A DNA stretch of 55,542 nt, taken from Halobacteriales archaeon QS_8_69_26 (lineage in GTDB: Archaea; Halobacteriota; Halobacteria; Halobacteriales; SW-7-71-33). Of this stretch, positions 32,946-40,463 are shown in pieces. Position 1 is the stretch's first letter, and every line of letters begins with the position of its first letter. The notes below the pieces were generated by a model. It had not been told where the DNA came from, ran no database searches, and saw only the letters and a list, made by a program, of their open reading frames with translations. The stretch covers positions 1 to 55,542 of the forward strand of contig PXRX01000014.1 of assembly GCA_003023195.1 (NCBI GenBank), in the 5' to 3' direction. The translations under genes were made by a program, and so were the position numbers.

Positions 32946-34151
32946 TCAGTCCGTCCAGTCGGCCAGTCTGTCCGCACCCGACCGCGTCCCCTTCGCGACC
33001 AGCACGTCGCCCGGTCGGATCGCCGTCTCCGGCGGCGGCGAGACGACGTACCGCGTCCGCTCGTCCGCGCCCGCCGACTCGTGGCGGATCGCGACGATCC
33101 GCATGCCGGTGCGGGTCTCGACCTCGGCCTCTCCGATGGTCGTCCCGGCGAGGTTCGCGTCCGGCCCGACGGTCGCCCGGACGATTATCTCGTCGGACTC
33201 CTGGACGGCCGCCGCGACGACCGGGTGGCTCCCGACCCCGCGGAGGACGCCCTCGCTTATCTCCAGGGCGGCGTCGCTGATGACCTCCGTGGCAGCAGCG
33301 ATGTGGAGCAACCCGCGGAGCGTGACGGGGTCGTCGACCGACGCGGCGGCCCGCAGCGCCCAGGCCTCGAACCGGGACTGCAGGGCGTCGACCTCGACCT
33401 CCAGTTCGCGGACCTCCTCGGCGAGTTCCGGGCTGTCGAACAGGACGCTCCCGTAGGCCAGGTCGACCGCGAGTTCGCTCATGTTCTTCATCAGCACGAC
33501 CGTCTCGACGGCCCGTTCGAGGTCGTCGATGGCCGAGGGCTCGGCCGCCGGCGGGTCGAACGCCTCGCCGGTCGCCGTCTCGTAGACGCGTTCGATCCCG
33601 TCGACCGGTCCCCGGCAGAACAGTACGTCCCCCGCCCGGATCCGGGTGTCGCGGGCCGGGTTCAGGATGTGGTCGTCGTCGCGGCGCATCGCGATCACCC
33701 TGACCCCCGTCTCGGTGGCGAGGTTGATCCCCCCGAGGGTGCGGTCGGCGTAGGGCGAGTCCGGGGCGACGGTCGCCCGGGCCAGCGTCTCGACGGCGTC
33801 CGGGAGCGACTCCCGCAGCGCCGAGGGGAGCCCCACCTCCTCCAGGACGACCTTGGCGATGTCGCCCGCGGCGTCGCTTATCTTCTCCGCGCCGGCGACG
33901 ATGCCGAACACCGGTGCCAGGGCCTCGGCCTCCTCCGGGCGACGCCCGGCCATCACGATGCTCATGGCCGCCTGCAACTGGAGCACGTCCATCTCGTGTT
34001 CGAGTTCGAGGACCTCCTCGGCGAGTTCCGGGCTCTCGAACAGGACCGACGAGTACGAGAGGTCGATCAGCAACTCGGCGATGTCCTTCATCTCGCCGAG
34101 CACCGTCTTGACGCTGACCGGTTCGTACTCGACGTTCTCGTCGCCCTCCAT
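32946..34151 (-). CDS. Regulatory protein with duplicated PhoU-like and TrkA_C domains
   Basis: A 401-residue soluble protein built as two copies of the same module. In each, a PhoU-like helical domain (VLGEMKDIAELLIDLSYSSV and ELAEEVLELEHEMDVLQLQA; second copy VVLMKNMSELAVDLAYGSVL) is followed by a TrkA_C/RCK_C beta domain (LATETGVRVIAMRRDDDHIL with RIRAGDVLFCRGP; second copy VETRTGMRIVAIRHESAGAD with AIRPGDVLVAKGT). RCK_C domains bind small ligands and gate cation transport. Coupled to the MgtE half-transporter (3-base gap), it is probably its cytoplasmic regulator. It is complete and normal for haloarchaea. Confidence 0.88.
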   Translation of the reverse strand: MEGDENVEYEPVSVKTVLGEMKDIAELLIDLSYSSVLFESPELAEEVLELEHEMDVLQLQAAMSIVMAGRRPEEAEALAPVFGIVAGAEKISDAAGDIAKVVLEEVGLPSALRESLPDAVETLARATVAPDSPYADRTLGGINLATETGVRVIAMRRDDDHILNPARDTRIRAGDVLFCRGPVDGIERVYETATGEAFDPPAAEPSAIDDLERAVETVVLMKNMSELAVDLAYGSVLFDSPELAEEVRELEVEVDALQSRFEAWALRAAASVDDPVTLRGLLHIAAATEVISDAALEISEGVLRGVGSHPVVAAAVQESDEIIVRATVGPDANLAGTTIGEAEVETRTGMRIVAIRHESAGADERTRYVVSPPPETAIRPGDVLVAKGTRSGADRLADWTD

Positions 34152-34285
34152 ACCCCCACTTGCGTCCCGGGCGTCTTAGTCCTCCGCCCCTCACCCGTGG
34201 TGTCCCCCTCGGGGACGGATCGGGCGGGGAGAGCACCGCCGGGCGATCCCCCGGGATCGCTCTCCAGCGCGGCGACGCCACACTG

Positions 34286-34305
34286 TTACAGTAATTTTAC
34301 TGTAA
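34286..34305. promoter_or_regulatory. Perfect 20-bp palindrome TTACAGTAA-TT-TTACTGTAA
   Basis: Perfect inverted 9-base arms around TT in the divergent gap between the PhoU/TrkA_C gene (start 34151, minus) and the pilin-like gene (start 34401, plus). Nearly the same sequence lies at 9121-9140. The AT-rich centre could overlap a TATA element. It looks like a dimeric regulator's operator. Confidence 0.55.
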
Positions 34306-34400
34306 CTTTCGTACCGGCGGATCCGGCCGCCCCCGGGTTTCGTCCACCACTCGATCCCTCGGCAGTAACCACTATGATCCTTCCCGAGACACGGAAGAGT

Positions 34401-34853
34401 ATGTCAGGGGACGGAAGCGGTGGAACCGACACCAGCAAGATACTGCTCATCGTCGTGGCGGCTATCATCGGCATACCGGTCGTACTGATCGTCCTGGCCA
34501 TCGTCGGCGGAATTATCCTGTTCCTGCTGTCGGCGGTGCTCGGGACGTTCGTGCTGGGACTCGGCGGCGAACAGGCCGCGGCCGCACCGCAGGCGAACTT
34601 CGACTTCCAGACGGACGGTTCGGAGATGGTGGTCGTCACCCACGACGGCGGCGAGACGATGCCCGCGTCGTCGGTCCGTGTGGAGGTCGACGGATACACC
34701 ACCGGCACCTGGGCCGACCACGGGGATCCGGGAACGGTATCGGCCGGGGACTCGATAACGCTCCACAGCGTCCGGAGCGGTGACACCGTTCGCCTCGTCT
34801 GGGAGGGCCCGGACGGGGAGAGCCGGGTTCTCGACTCTTACACGGTCCCGTAG
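34401..34853 (+). CDS. Type IV pilin-like membrane protein
   Basis: A 150-residue protein. A short polar head (MSGDGSGGTDTSK) precedes a long hydrophobic segment at about residues 14-54 (ILLIVVAAIIGIPVVLIVLA onward). A beta-rich extracellular domain follows, with FDFQTDGSEMVVVTHDGGET, VEVDGYTTGTWADHGDPGTV and VRLVWEGPDGESRVLDSY. The second part matches the small beta domain of haloarchaeal pilin-N (DUF1628) proteins, which usually read THDGGD...V. The hydrophobic part is longer than in usual pilins, enough for two helices, and no clear prepilin peptidase site is visible. An adhesion or envelope role is inference. Confidence 0.8.
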   Translation: MSGDGSGGTDTSKILLIVVAAIIGIPVVLIVLAIVGGIILFLLSAVLGTFVLGLGGEQAAAAPQANFDFQTDGSEMVVVTHDGGETMPASSVRVEVDGYTTGTWADHGDPGTVSAGDSITLHSVRSGDTVRLVWEGPDGESRVLDSYTVP

Positions 34854-34905
34854 GCTCTGGGACGGATCCCCGGTCTCGCCCCGGGGAGTACGGGCAACCG
34901 GATCG

Positions 34906-35886
34906 TCAGCCGGTCCAGTCGACCCCCAGCCCCTCGTGGACGAGGAACTCCAGGGCGTTGACGACGTAGTGGGCGACGAAGACGACGAGGAAACTCCCCG
35001 TGAGGACGAACGCCGCCGCCAGCACCAGCCCCAGGCCACCGGCGACCAGCGCACCGCCCCGGCCCTGGGCGCCGTGGGCCAGGCCGAACGCGACCGACGA
35101 GGCGACCGCGAGGGGCCACGGCGACACGCCGAAGCCCGTCGCGACGGCGCCGACCAGCGCCGCCCGGAAGAGCAGTTCCTCGACCCCCGCGACCACCGGG
35201 AGCGCGACGACCAGCAGGAGGACCCACCCCCGGATCGACTCGGGGGCCAGTAGCTCGCGGAGGTGCTCGCTGGGGTCCAGTCCGGCCCGCTCCGCGAGGA
35301 CGGCCCCGACCTCGTTGACGGCGTACAGCCCCCCACCGAGGGCGAGGCCGGTCCCCAGGGCCCCGACCGACGGGTCGGACAGCCCCAGCGCACCCGACGG
35401 GACCGCGAACAGCCACGCGCCGACCGCCAGCAGGAACCCGAACAGCCCCTGGGAGAACGCGACGTTCGCCACCAGTGCCCCGGGCGACATCGACCCGACC
35501 GGATCCCGCCCGCGGTCCAGTTGCTCCAGGGCCACCGGCCGCCGGTCGCGTCGGTCCCACCCCGCGTCCGGGCCGACCCTCCCGGCGTCCGGATCGGCCC
35601 CCTCGACCGGTTCCACGACGGCGGAGTCACCGTCCTCGGGAGAGCGGTTGGAAGGGTGGTCCCCGAAGTAGCGGTCGGCTGGCTGGTCGTCGGGGTCGGC
35701 CGACTCCCCGCCGGGATCCGGGTCCGGACCGACCGGGTTCTCGTCGGGGTCGTGATCGATCGCCTCGACCGGTGGGGGCGGGAGTGCGGGGGGATCGGTG
35801 ACGTAGGACTGGGAGAGGCGGGCGAGCGCGAGGAGGAGAGCGGTCAGGACGGCCGCCAGCCCGGCGAAGGCCCCCCACTCGGTCAC
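34906..35886 (-). CDS. CPBP-family intramembrane metalloprotease
   Basis: 326 residues. One N-terminal helix (GAFAGLAAVLTALLLALARL) is followed by a ~110-residue disordered Asp/Pro-rich linker. The CPBP (Abi) domain of six to seven helices then follows, with the catalytic EE-x-x-x-R as VEELLFRAALVG (about residue 235), a later FGLAHGAQGRGG (third motif His) and VFVAHYVVNALEFL (fourth motif His/Asn). Relatives process prenylated or membrane proteins. The GTG start is 1 base after the lonB stop, so it is the second gene of a lonB operon, suggesting joint work in membrane-protein turnover (inference). Confidence 0.9.
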   Translation of the reverse strand: MTEWGAFAGLAAVLTALLLALARLSQSYVTDPPALPPPPVEAIDHDPDENPVGPDPDPGGESADPDDQPADRYFGDHPSNRSPEDGDSAVVEPVEGADPDAGRVGPDAGWDRRDRRPVALEQLDRGRDPVGSMSPGALVANVAFSQGLFGFLLAVGAWLFAVPSGALGLSDPSVGALGTGLALGGGLYAVNEVGAVLAERAGLDPSEHLRELLAPESIRGWVLLLVVALPVVAGVEELLFRAALVGAVATGFGVSPWPLAVASSVAFGLAHGAQGRGGALVAGGLGLVLAAAFVLTGSFLVVFVAHYVVNALEFLVHEGLGVDWTG

Positions 35887-35887
35887 G

Positions 35888-38035
35888 CTACTGGGGACTG
35901 GGGGATCCGGAGCCGCGCCCGACCTCGCGTTCGAGGGCGGAGCCGGTGATCGAGCGCAGGCGGTCGATGAGGCCGTCCTTCTCGGGTTCGCCGACCAGCG
36001 CGACGTCGAGCACCTCGGAGATGTGCGAGACCGGGATGATCTCGACCTGCTCCTTGTACTCGTCCTCGATCATCACGTCCTGCTCGTTGGCGGCGGGGAT
36101 GATCACCTTCTCGATGCCGGCCTTGGCGGCGGCCTCTATCTTGTGGGTGACGCCGCCGACCGGGAGGACGTCGCCCCTGACGCTCAGGGAGCCGGTCATG
36201 GCGATGGACTGGTCGATGGGCACCTCCTCCAGCGCGGAGATGACGGCGGTCGCCATCGTGACGCTGGCGGAGTCGCCCTGGACGCCCTCGTAGGACATCA
36301 CGTACTGGATGTGGATGTCCTTCTCCGAGATGGCCTCGTCGGAGAACTTCTTGATGATCGCCGAGACGTTCTGGACCGCCTCCTCGGCGATGTCCTGGAG
36401 GTTCCCGGTGGCGATCACTTCGCCGGGGCCCTGGGAGGGCGTGACCTCGGCCATCACGGGCATGACGATGCCGGAGTCCTCGCCCATCACGGCCAGGCCG
36501 TTGACGCGGCCGACCACGTCGCCGTCCGAGACGGTGAGCTCGTAGTCCTTCCGGCGCTCGATGTGCTCGTCGGCGAGTTGCTGCTCGATGGACCGGGAGC
36601 GTTTCTTGGCCTCCAGCACGTCGTCGCGGGTGACGTACTCGCGGCCCTCGGCGCGGGCGATGTCGCCCGACACCCGGACCAGGCCGCCCAGGTCCCGGAG
36701 CTTCAGGGTGAGGTGGCCCTTCCGGCCGGCCCGGCGCTTGGCCTCGAGGATGACCTCCTCGACGGCCTCGCGCTCGAAGTGGGGCAGGCGGCCGTCCTTC
36801 TCGACCTCCTGGGCCACGAACCGGGCGTACTTCCGGCGCATCTCGGGGGTGTCCTCGATGGTGTCGTCCATGTACACCTCGTAGCCGTACCCCTTGATCC
36901 GTGAGCGCAGCGCCGGGTGCATGTTCTCCATCGCGTCCAGGTTCCCGGCCGCGATCATGATGAAGTCACACGGCACCGGCTCGGTCTGGACCATCGCCCC
37001 GGAGGAGCGCTCGCTCTGTCCGGTAATGGAGAACTCGCCCTCCTGGATCGCGGTCATCAGCTTCTGCTGGGACCGGATGTCCAGGGTGTTTATCTCGTCG
37101 ACGAACAGGACGCCCTTGTTGGCCTTGTGGATCGCGCCGGGTTCGACGCGGTCGTGAGAGGGCGTCTCCATGCCGCCGGACTGGAACGGGTCGTGGCGGA
37201 CGTCGCCCAGCAGTGCCCCGGCGTGGGCGCCGGTGGCGTCCTCGAACGGCGCGGTCCCCTGGTCGGCGGTGTTCACGATGAGGTTGGGGATCATCGCGTC
37301 GCTGCCCCTGCTGGAGTACTTGAACGCGAGGTAGACCACGCCGGCGGCGACCAGCCCGATGAGGATCCGCTGGCTCAGGATGGCGTACCCGAGCACGATG
37401 GCGACGATGATCCACATCAGGAACGACCGCATCTGGTTGCGCTTGCGGGCTTCCTCCTTGTGGGCCTCGATGATCTGGTCGCCCTTCCCGGAGGGCACCG
37501 TCCGGACCTTCGGTTCGTTCCCGTCGTCGGGGTTGTGGTAGACGAGGATGTCCTGGAGGTCCTCCTTGGGGAGGAGTTCGGACATCGCCTTCGCCAGCAT
37601 CGACTTGCCAGTCCCGGGCGAGCCGATCATCATCACGTGGCGGCGCTGCTTGGCCGCCTTCTTCACGATGTCCCGGGCCTCGTCCTGGCCGATGACCTGG
37701 TCGACCAGCCTGTCCGGGATCTCGATCTCCTCGGTCGTGTCGACCTTGAGACCGCCCAGCAGGTCCTCCTCGGCGATGTCCTCGTCTATCTCGGCGTCGA
37801 CGGTACTCCCGAGGTCGGTGTCCTCGAACCCGTCGTCGTCGATGTCGACGCCGTCGCCGAAGTCGTCGCTCTCGTCCTCGTCGCCGAACGCGTCGAACCC
37901 CTCGAAGGGGTCGCGGTCGTCCGGTTTCTCGGTGCCGTCGCTGTTCCCGGTCCGGTCGGGCATCCCCTCCCCGGACCGCTCTTCACTCCCCCCGTGCTCC
38001 GGGGGGTCGTCGTCGATATCCCTGTCGTTGCTCAT
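35888..38035 (-). CDS. lonB: ATP-dependent protease LonB, membrane-anchored
   Basis: 715 residues. A ~95-residue acidic leader precedes the AAA+ domain with Walker A GSPGTGKS (about 137-144). A membrane insert of two helices (FLMWIIVAIVLGYAILS and ILIGLVAAGVVYLAFKY, about 190-228) is followed by Walker B KGVLFVDEINTL. The C-terminal serine/lysine protease domain has the catalytic Ser in YEGVQGDSASVTMATAV and the Lys in VGGVTHKIEAAAKAGIEK. This is the archaeal LonB layout; in haloarchaea LonB is essential and degrades phytoene synthase and other membrane-linked substrates (known for Haloferax). The ATG at 38033-38035 heads an operon with the CPBP protease. Confidence 0.96.
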   Translation of the reverse strand: MSNDRDIDDDPPEHGGSEERSGEGMPDRTGNSDGTEKPDDRDPFEGFDAFGDEDESDDFGDGVDIDDDGFEDTDLGSTVDAEIDEDIAEEDLLGGLKVDTTEEIEIPDRLVDQVIGQDEARDIVKKAAKQRRHVMMIGSPGTGKSMLAKAMSELLPKEDLQDILVYHNPDDGNEPKVRTVPSGKGDQIIEAHKEEARKRNQMRSFLMWIIVAIVLGYAILSQRILIGLVAAGVVYLAFKYSSRGSDAMIPNLIVNTADQGTAPFEDATGAHAGALLGDVRHDPFQSGGMETPSHDRVEPGAIHKANKGVLFVDEINTLDIRSQQKLMTAIQEGEFSITGQSERSSGAMVQTEPVPCDFIMIAAGNLDAMENMHPALRSRIKGYGYEVYMDDTIEDTPEMRRKYARFVAQEVEKDGRLPHFEREAVEEVILEAKRRAGRKGHLTLKLRDLGGLVRVSGDIARAEGREYVTRDDVLEAKKRSRSIEQQLADEHIERRKDYELTVSDGDVVGRVNGLAVMGEDSGIVMPVMAEVTPSQGPGEVIATGNLQDIAEEAVQNVSAIIKKFSDEAISEKDIHIQYVMSYEGVQGDSASVTMATAVISALEEVPIDQSIAMTGSLSVRGDVLPVGGVTHKIEAAAKAGIEKVIIPAANEQDVMIEDEYKEQVEIIPVSHISEVLDVALVGEPEKDGLIDRLRSITGSALEREVGRGSGSPSPQ

Positions 38036-38398
38036 AGAACGCTCTTGCTGTACCTGGATTGTAGGGATTTGTCTTGATATATCTTCTCCCGTCGCGGACA
38101 CTCGTCGTGGTGCGGAAAACGGGACTCTCGGTGCCTGAAAGTCCGGATCTCTCGAACGCCCGGGTTCGCGAGGGTATATAAATGGTCGTTTCGGGAGGGA
38201 CCGGACGACACCGGATCGGCCCCGAGCGGCGCTGTGTGGCCGCTCTGGAGGGGTCACGCCCTGCGTCGCCGGATGCCGGCCGGATCCGGGGCCGTACACA
38301 CGGCGTACCGGGGGCCGCCCCGTGGCGGGCCGGCCGGTCGCGCCGGGAGCGGGCGGAATCTCGTCACCCTTTTGCTCCCCGGCGTCGAGGGGCGGAAT
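38036..38398. other. Divergent intergenic region lonB / nadM
   Basis: 363 bases with no gene. The lonB side has AT-rich TTGTCTTGATATATCTTC (about 38070-38087), a likely minus-strand TATA about 40 bases upstream of its start. GGTATATAAATGG at 38172-38184 is a strong TATA on either strand but more than 200 bases from nadM, so it may drive an unseen non-coding RNA or a longer leader. The rest is GC-rich and non-coding. Confidence 0.5.
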
Positions 38399-38947
38399 AT
38401 GGTAGTCACCCGGGGCTTCTTCATCGGTCGGTTCCAGCCCTTCCACGAGGGACACCGTCGCGTCGTCGAGACCATCGCGGAGGAGGTGGACGAACTGGTG
38501 ATCGGCATCGGATCGGCGGGCAAGTCCCACGCCGTCGACGACCCGTTCACGGCGGGCGAACGGATCATGATGATCACGAAGACAATCTTCGAGCGGGACC
38601 TCGACCTGGTCACCTACACGGTCCCCATCGAGGACATCGAGCGCAACTCGGTGTGGGTCAGCCACGTCCAGTCGCTGTGCCCCCGCTTCGACGTCATCTA
38701 CTCGCACAACCCGCTGGTGATCAGGCTCTTCCGGGAGGCGGGCCTGGAGGTCGAGGAGTTCCCGATGTACGACCGCGACGAACTGGAGGGGACGCGGATC
38801 CGCCAGGCCATGGTCGAGGACGGCGAGTGGCGGCCCCTGGTCCCCTCGCCCGTCGAGGAGGTCATCGACGAGATAGACGGCGAAGAGCGCCTCCGTCAGA
38901 TCGCGCGCTCGGACACCGAGGCGGGCCACGACGGCCCCTCCGCCTAG
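38399..38947 (+). CDS. nadM: Nicotinamide-nucleotide adenylyltransferase
   Basis: A 182-residue enzyme joining NMN and ATP into NAD+. The nucleotidyltransferase motif GRFQPFHEGH is at residues 10-19. The second half has the conserved YSHNPLVIRLF and the GTRIRQAM motif (ISTxxR equivalent). The fold and length match the archaeal NadM type. The ATG at 38399 is the only sensible start. The stop lies inside a 27-bp unit that is repeated immediately afterwards, so the coding sequence for the last residues (GHDGPSA) recurs just past the gene. Confidence 0.95.
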   Translation: MVVTRGFFIGRFQPFHEGHRRVVETIAEEVDELVIGIGSAGKSHAVDDPFTAGERIMMITKTIFERDLDLVTYTVPIEDIERNSVWVSHVQSLCPRFDVIYSHNPLVIRLFREAGLEVEEFPMYDRDELEGTRIRQAMVEDGEWRPLVPSPVEEVIDEIDGEERLRQIARSDTEAGHDGPSA

Positions 38948-38973
38948 GCGGGCCACGACGGTCCCTCCGCCTG
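38920..38973 (+). repeat. 27-bp tandem duplication of the nadM 3' end
   Basis: GGCGGGCCACGACGGCCCCT and the following seven bases (38920-38946) recur at 38947-38973 with two changes. The first copy holds the nadM stop (TAG at 38945-38947) and the second ends in TGA at the equivalent place. Confidence 0.9.
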
Positions 38974-39023
38974 ATCCCCGGTCGCGTCGGTCCGACGGAC
39001 CCGTCCCGGGATGCCCGCCGTGG

Positions 39024-39854
39024 TCACTCCCCGGCGGGTGCGAGGGCGTCGACCACCCGCGAGGGGTTCTTCGAGAAGGCCCGGCGCATGGTGTCCTCGG
39101 GGACGTCGAGGGTGAGGACCTCCATGACCGCCACGTTCGGGTGGCTCGACGGGGCACCGCTCCCGAACAGCACCCGGTCGGGGTGCTCCCGGAGCGCCCG
39201 TTCCAGGGGGTCGCGGTAGCGGACGAGGCTGGTGTCGAGGTACAGGTCGTCGTACTCCTCCAGGAGGTCTATCGTCCGGTCCATCAGTTCCCGGTTGAGC
39301 GGGTGCCCGCCGAAGTGGGCCAGGATCACGGTCAGCGACCGGTCGAGGAGGACCTCCTCGACGGCCTCGGGCGGGAACCCGCGGCCGCCGCGGACCACGA
39401 GGGGCCTGTTGACCGACTCCAGGCGGTCGAGGACCTCCCGGTCGGGCAGGCCGTCGACGGTGGGGTCCAGCTTGAACCCGTGGAACCGGTCGTCGTAGGC
39501 GTACTGCTCTATCTCCTCGGGCGAGGCGTGGTGGTCCTCGCGCTTGGCCGCGAGGTTGCGAAGCCGCGCAGTCGTCGAGTCGCCCGGTTCGCGGGCGCCG
39601 CTGATGCGGGCGAACGCGACGAACGGTCGCTCGACGCTCAGCCTGGCGACCGCGTTGTTCGCGGCGACGTATCCGCCCGGTCTGGGCCCTGGGAACACCA
39701 CCGAGCGCACGATCCCTGCCTGGCGCATCTCCCGTTCGAGTTGCTCGGCCCCGACCGCACGACCCCACTCGGGGTCGACCTCCGGCGGATCCAGGCGGGC
39801 GTGAACGTCGACGACCCGAAAGCGGTGTTCCAGCTCCAGCATCCGTGGTACCAT
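39024..39854 (-). CDS. Amidohydrolase-family metal-dependent hydrolase
   Basis: A 276-residue TIM-barrel protein of the amidohydrolase-2 type. The first strand carries VVDVHARLDP, where the usual HxH is reduced to a single His. KLDPTVDGLPDREVLDRLES and ILAHFGGHPLN (His of strand 6) follow, then DLYLDTSLVRY and VLFGSGAPSSHP, which takes the place of the usual FGSDxP (Asp to Gly). Two metal ligands thus seem altered, so decarboxylase-like or non-metal activity is possible. The start may be the ATG at 39852-39854 or the one four codons later (MLELEHRF). The substrate is unknown. Confidence 0.82.
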   Translation of the reverse strand: MVPRMLELEHRFRVVDVHARLDPPEVDPEWGRAVGAEQLEREMRQAGIVRSVVFPGPRPGGYVAANNAVARLSVERPFVAFARISGAREPGDSTTARLRNLAAKREDHHASPEEIEQYAYDDRFHGFKLDPTVDGLPDREVLDRLESVNRPLVVRGGRGFPPEAVEEVLLDRSLTVILAHFGGHPLNRELMDRTIDLLEEYDDLYLDTSLVRYRDPLERALREHPDRVLFGSGAPSSHPNVAVMEVLTLDVPEDTMRRAFSKNPSRVVDALAPAGE

Positions 39855-40099
39855 ACCTCCCCCGCCCACTTCTCAATACCGGTCCGCGAACCGCCCGGTC
39901 CGTCGGGCGGCCCACCCCGCGGCCGGCGGTCGAACGGTGGCCGGCCGACCGCTTCGGTCCGGGTAGGGATCCCTTTCGATCGAGCGGGCGAGGGTGGCTC
40001 GAACCCGGTAAGGACGGCTTACGATCCCGCGGGCGGTGACCCGACGGAGAACGATACAATTATGTCACACAATATCGTGGCTTCGGACTGGAGACACAA

Positions 40100-40258
40100 A
40101 TGCCGGAATGTCAGAATTGTGGGGCGTTTGTCACGGAGGCGTACGCGAGAGTGTTCACCCCGCGGGGTGTCGACAATCCTCGCGTCTGCCCCGACTGTAA
40201 GGACAAGATCCGCGACGGGAGCGAGGTGCGCGAGGCCCGTTCTCCGCGGAACAACTAG
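40100..40258 (+). CDS. 52-residue zinc-finger protein (DUF7563-like)
   Basis: The sequence MPECQNCGAFVTEAYARVFT continues with RGVDNPRVCPDCKDKIRDGS and ends in PRNN. Two CxxC pairs (CQNC near residue 4 and CPDC near 31) bind one zinc. The sequence is close to the widespread haloarchaeal DUF7563 micro-protein. A TATA-like CACAATATCG at about 40065-40074 lies about 30 bases upstream of the ATG, fitting leaderless expression. Its function is unknown. Such zinc microproteins are common in haloarchaea, and some affect swarming and biofilms. Confidence 0.85.
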   Translation: MPECQNCGAFVTEAYARVFTPRGVDNPRVCPDCKDKIRDGSEVREARSPRNN

Positions 40259-40429
40259 TACTGTCTGCGAACTAACTCCTCCTCCGGGGGTCACCGACCC
40301 CGCTTCTTTCGGGTGGGTACCGCGACAGGATCTCGGCGTCTCTCCGTCGCTCGCCTGGACGCTTCACGTCCGGCCACGGATCCCGGCCGGGGCTTGTTTT
40401 CCCCGGTCGGTTTTCGGACGGAATCCATC

Positions 40430-40442
40430 GAACTTTTAGTTC
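40430..40442 (+). promoter_or_regulatory. Palindromic TATA region of the helicase gene
   Basis: GAACTTTTAGTTC is a perfect 5-bp inverted repeat around TTT, 22-34 bases ahead of the ATG at 40464, so it doubles as a TATA element. The rest of 40259-40463 holds no gene. Confidence 0.5.
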
Positions 40443-40463
40443 TCCCGTCCCTGCAACGGTACA

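Noticed and set aside
38172..38184. Small gene in the lonB-nadM gap driven by the strong TATA box
   Set aside because: No start codon with haloarchaeal codon bias follows on either strand; kept only as a possible non-coding transcript.
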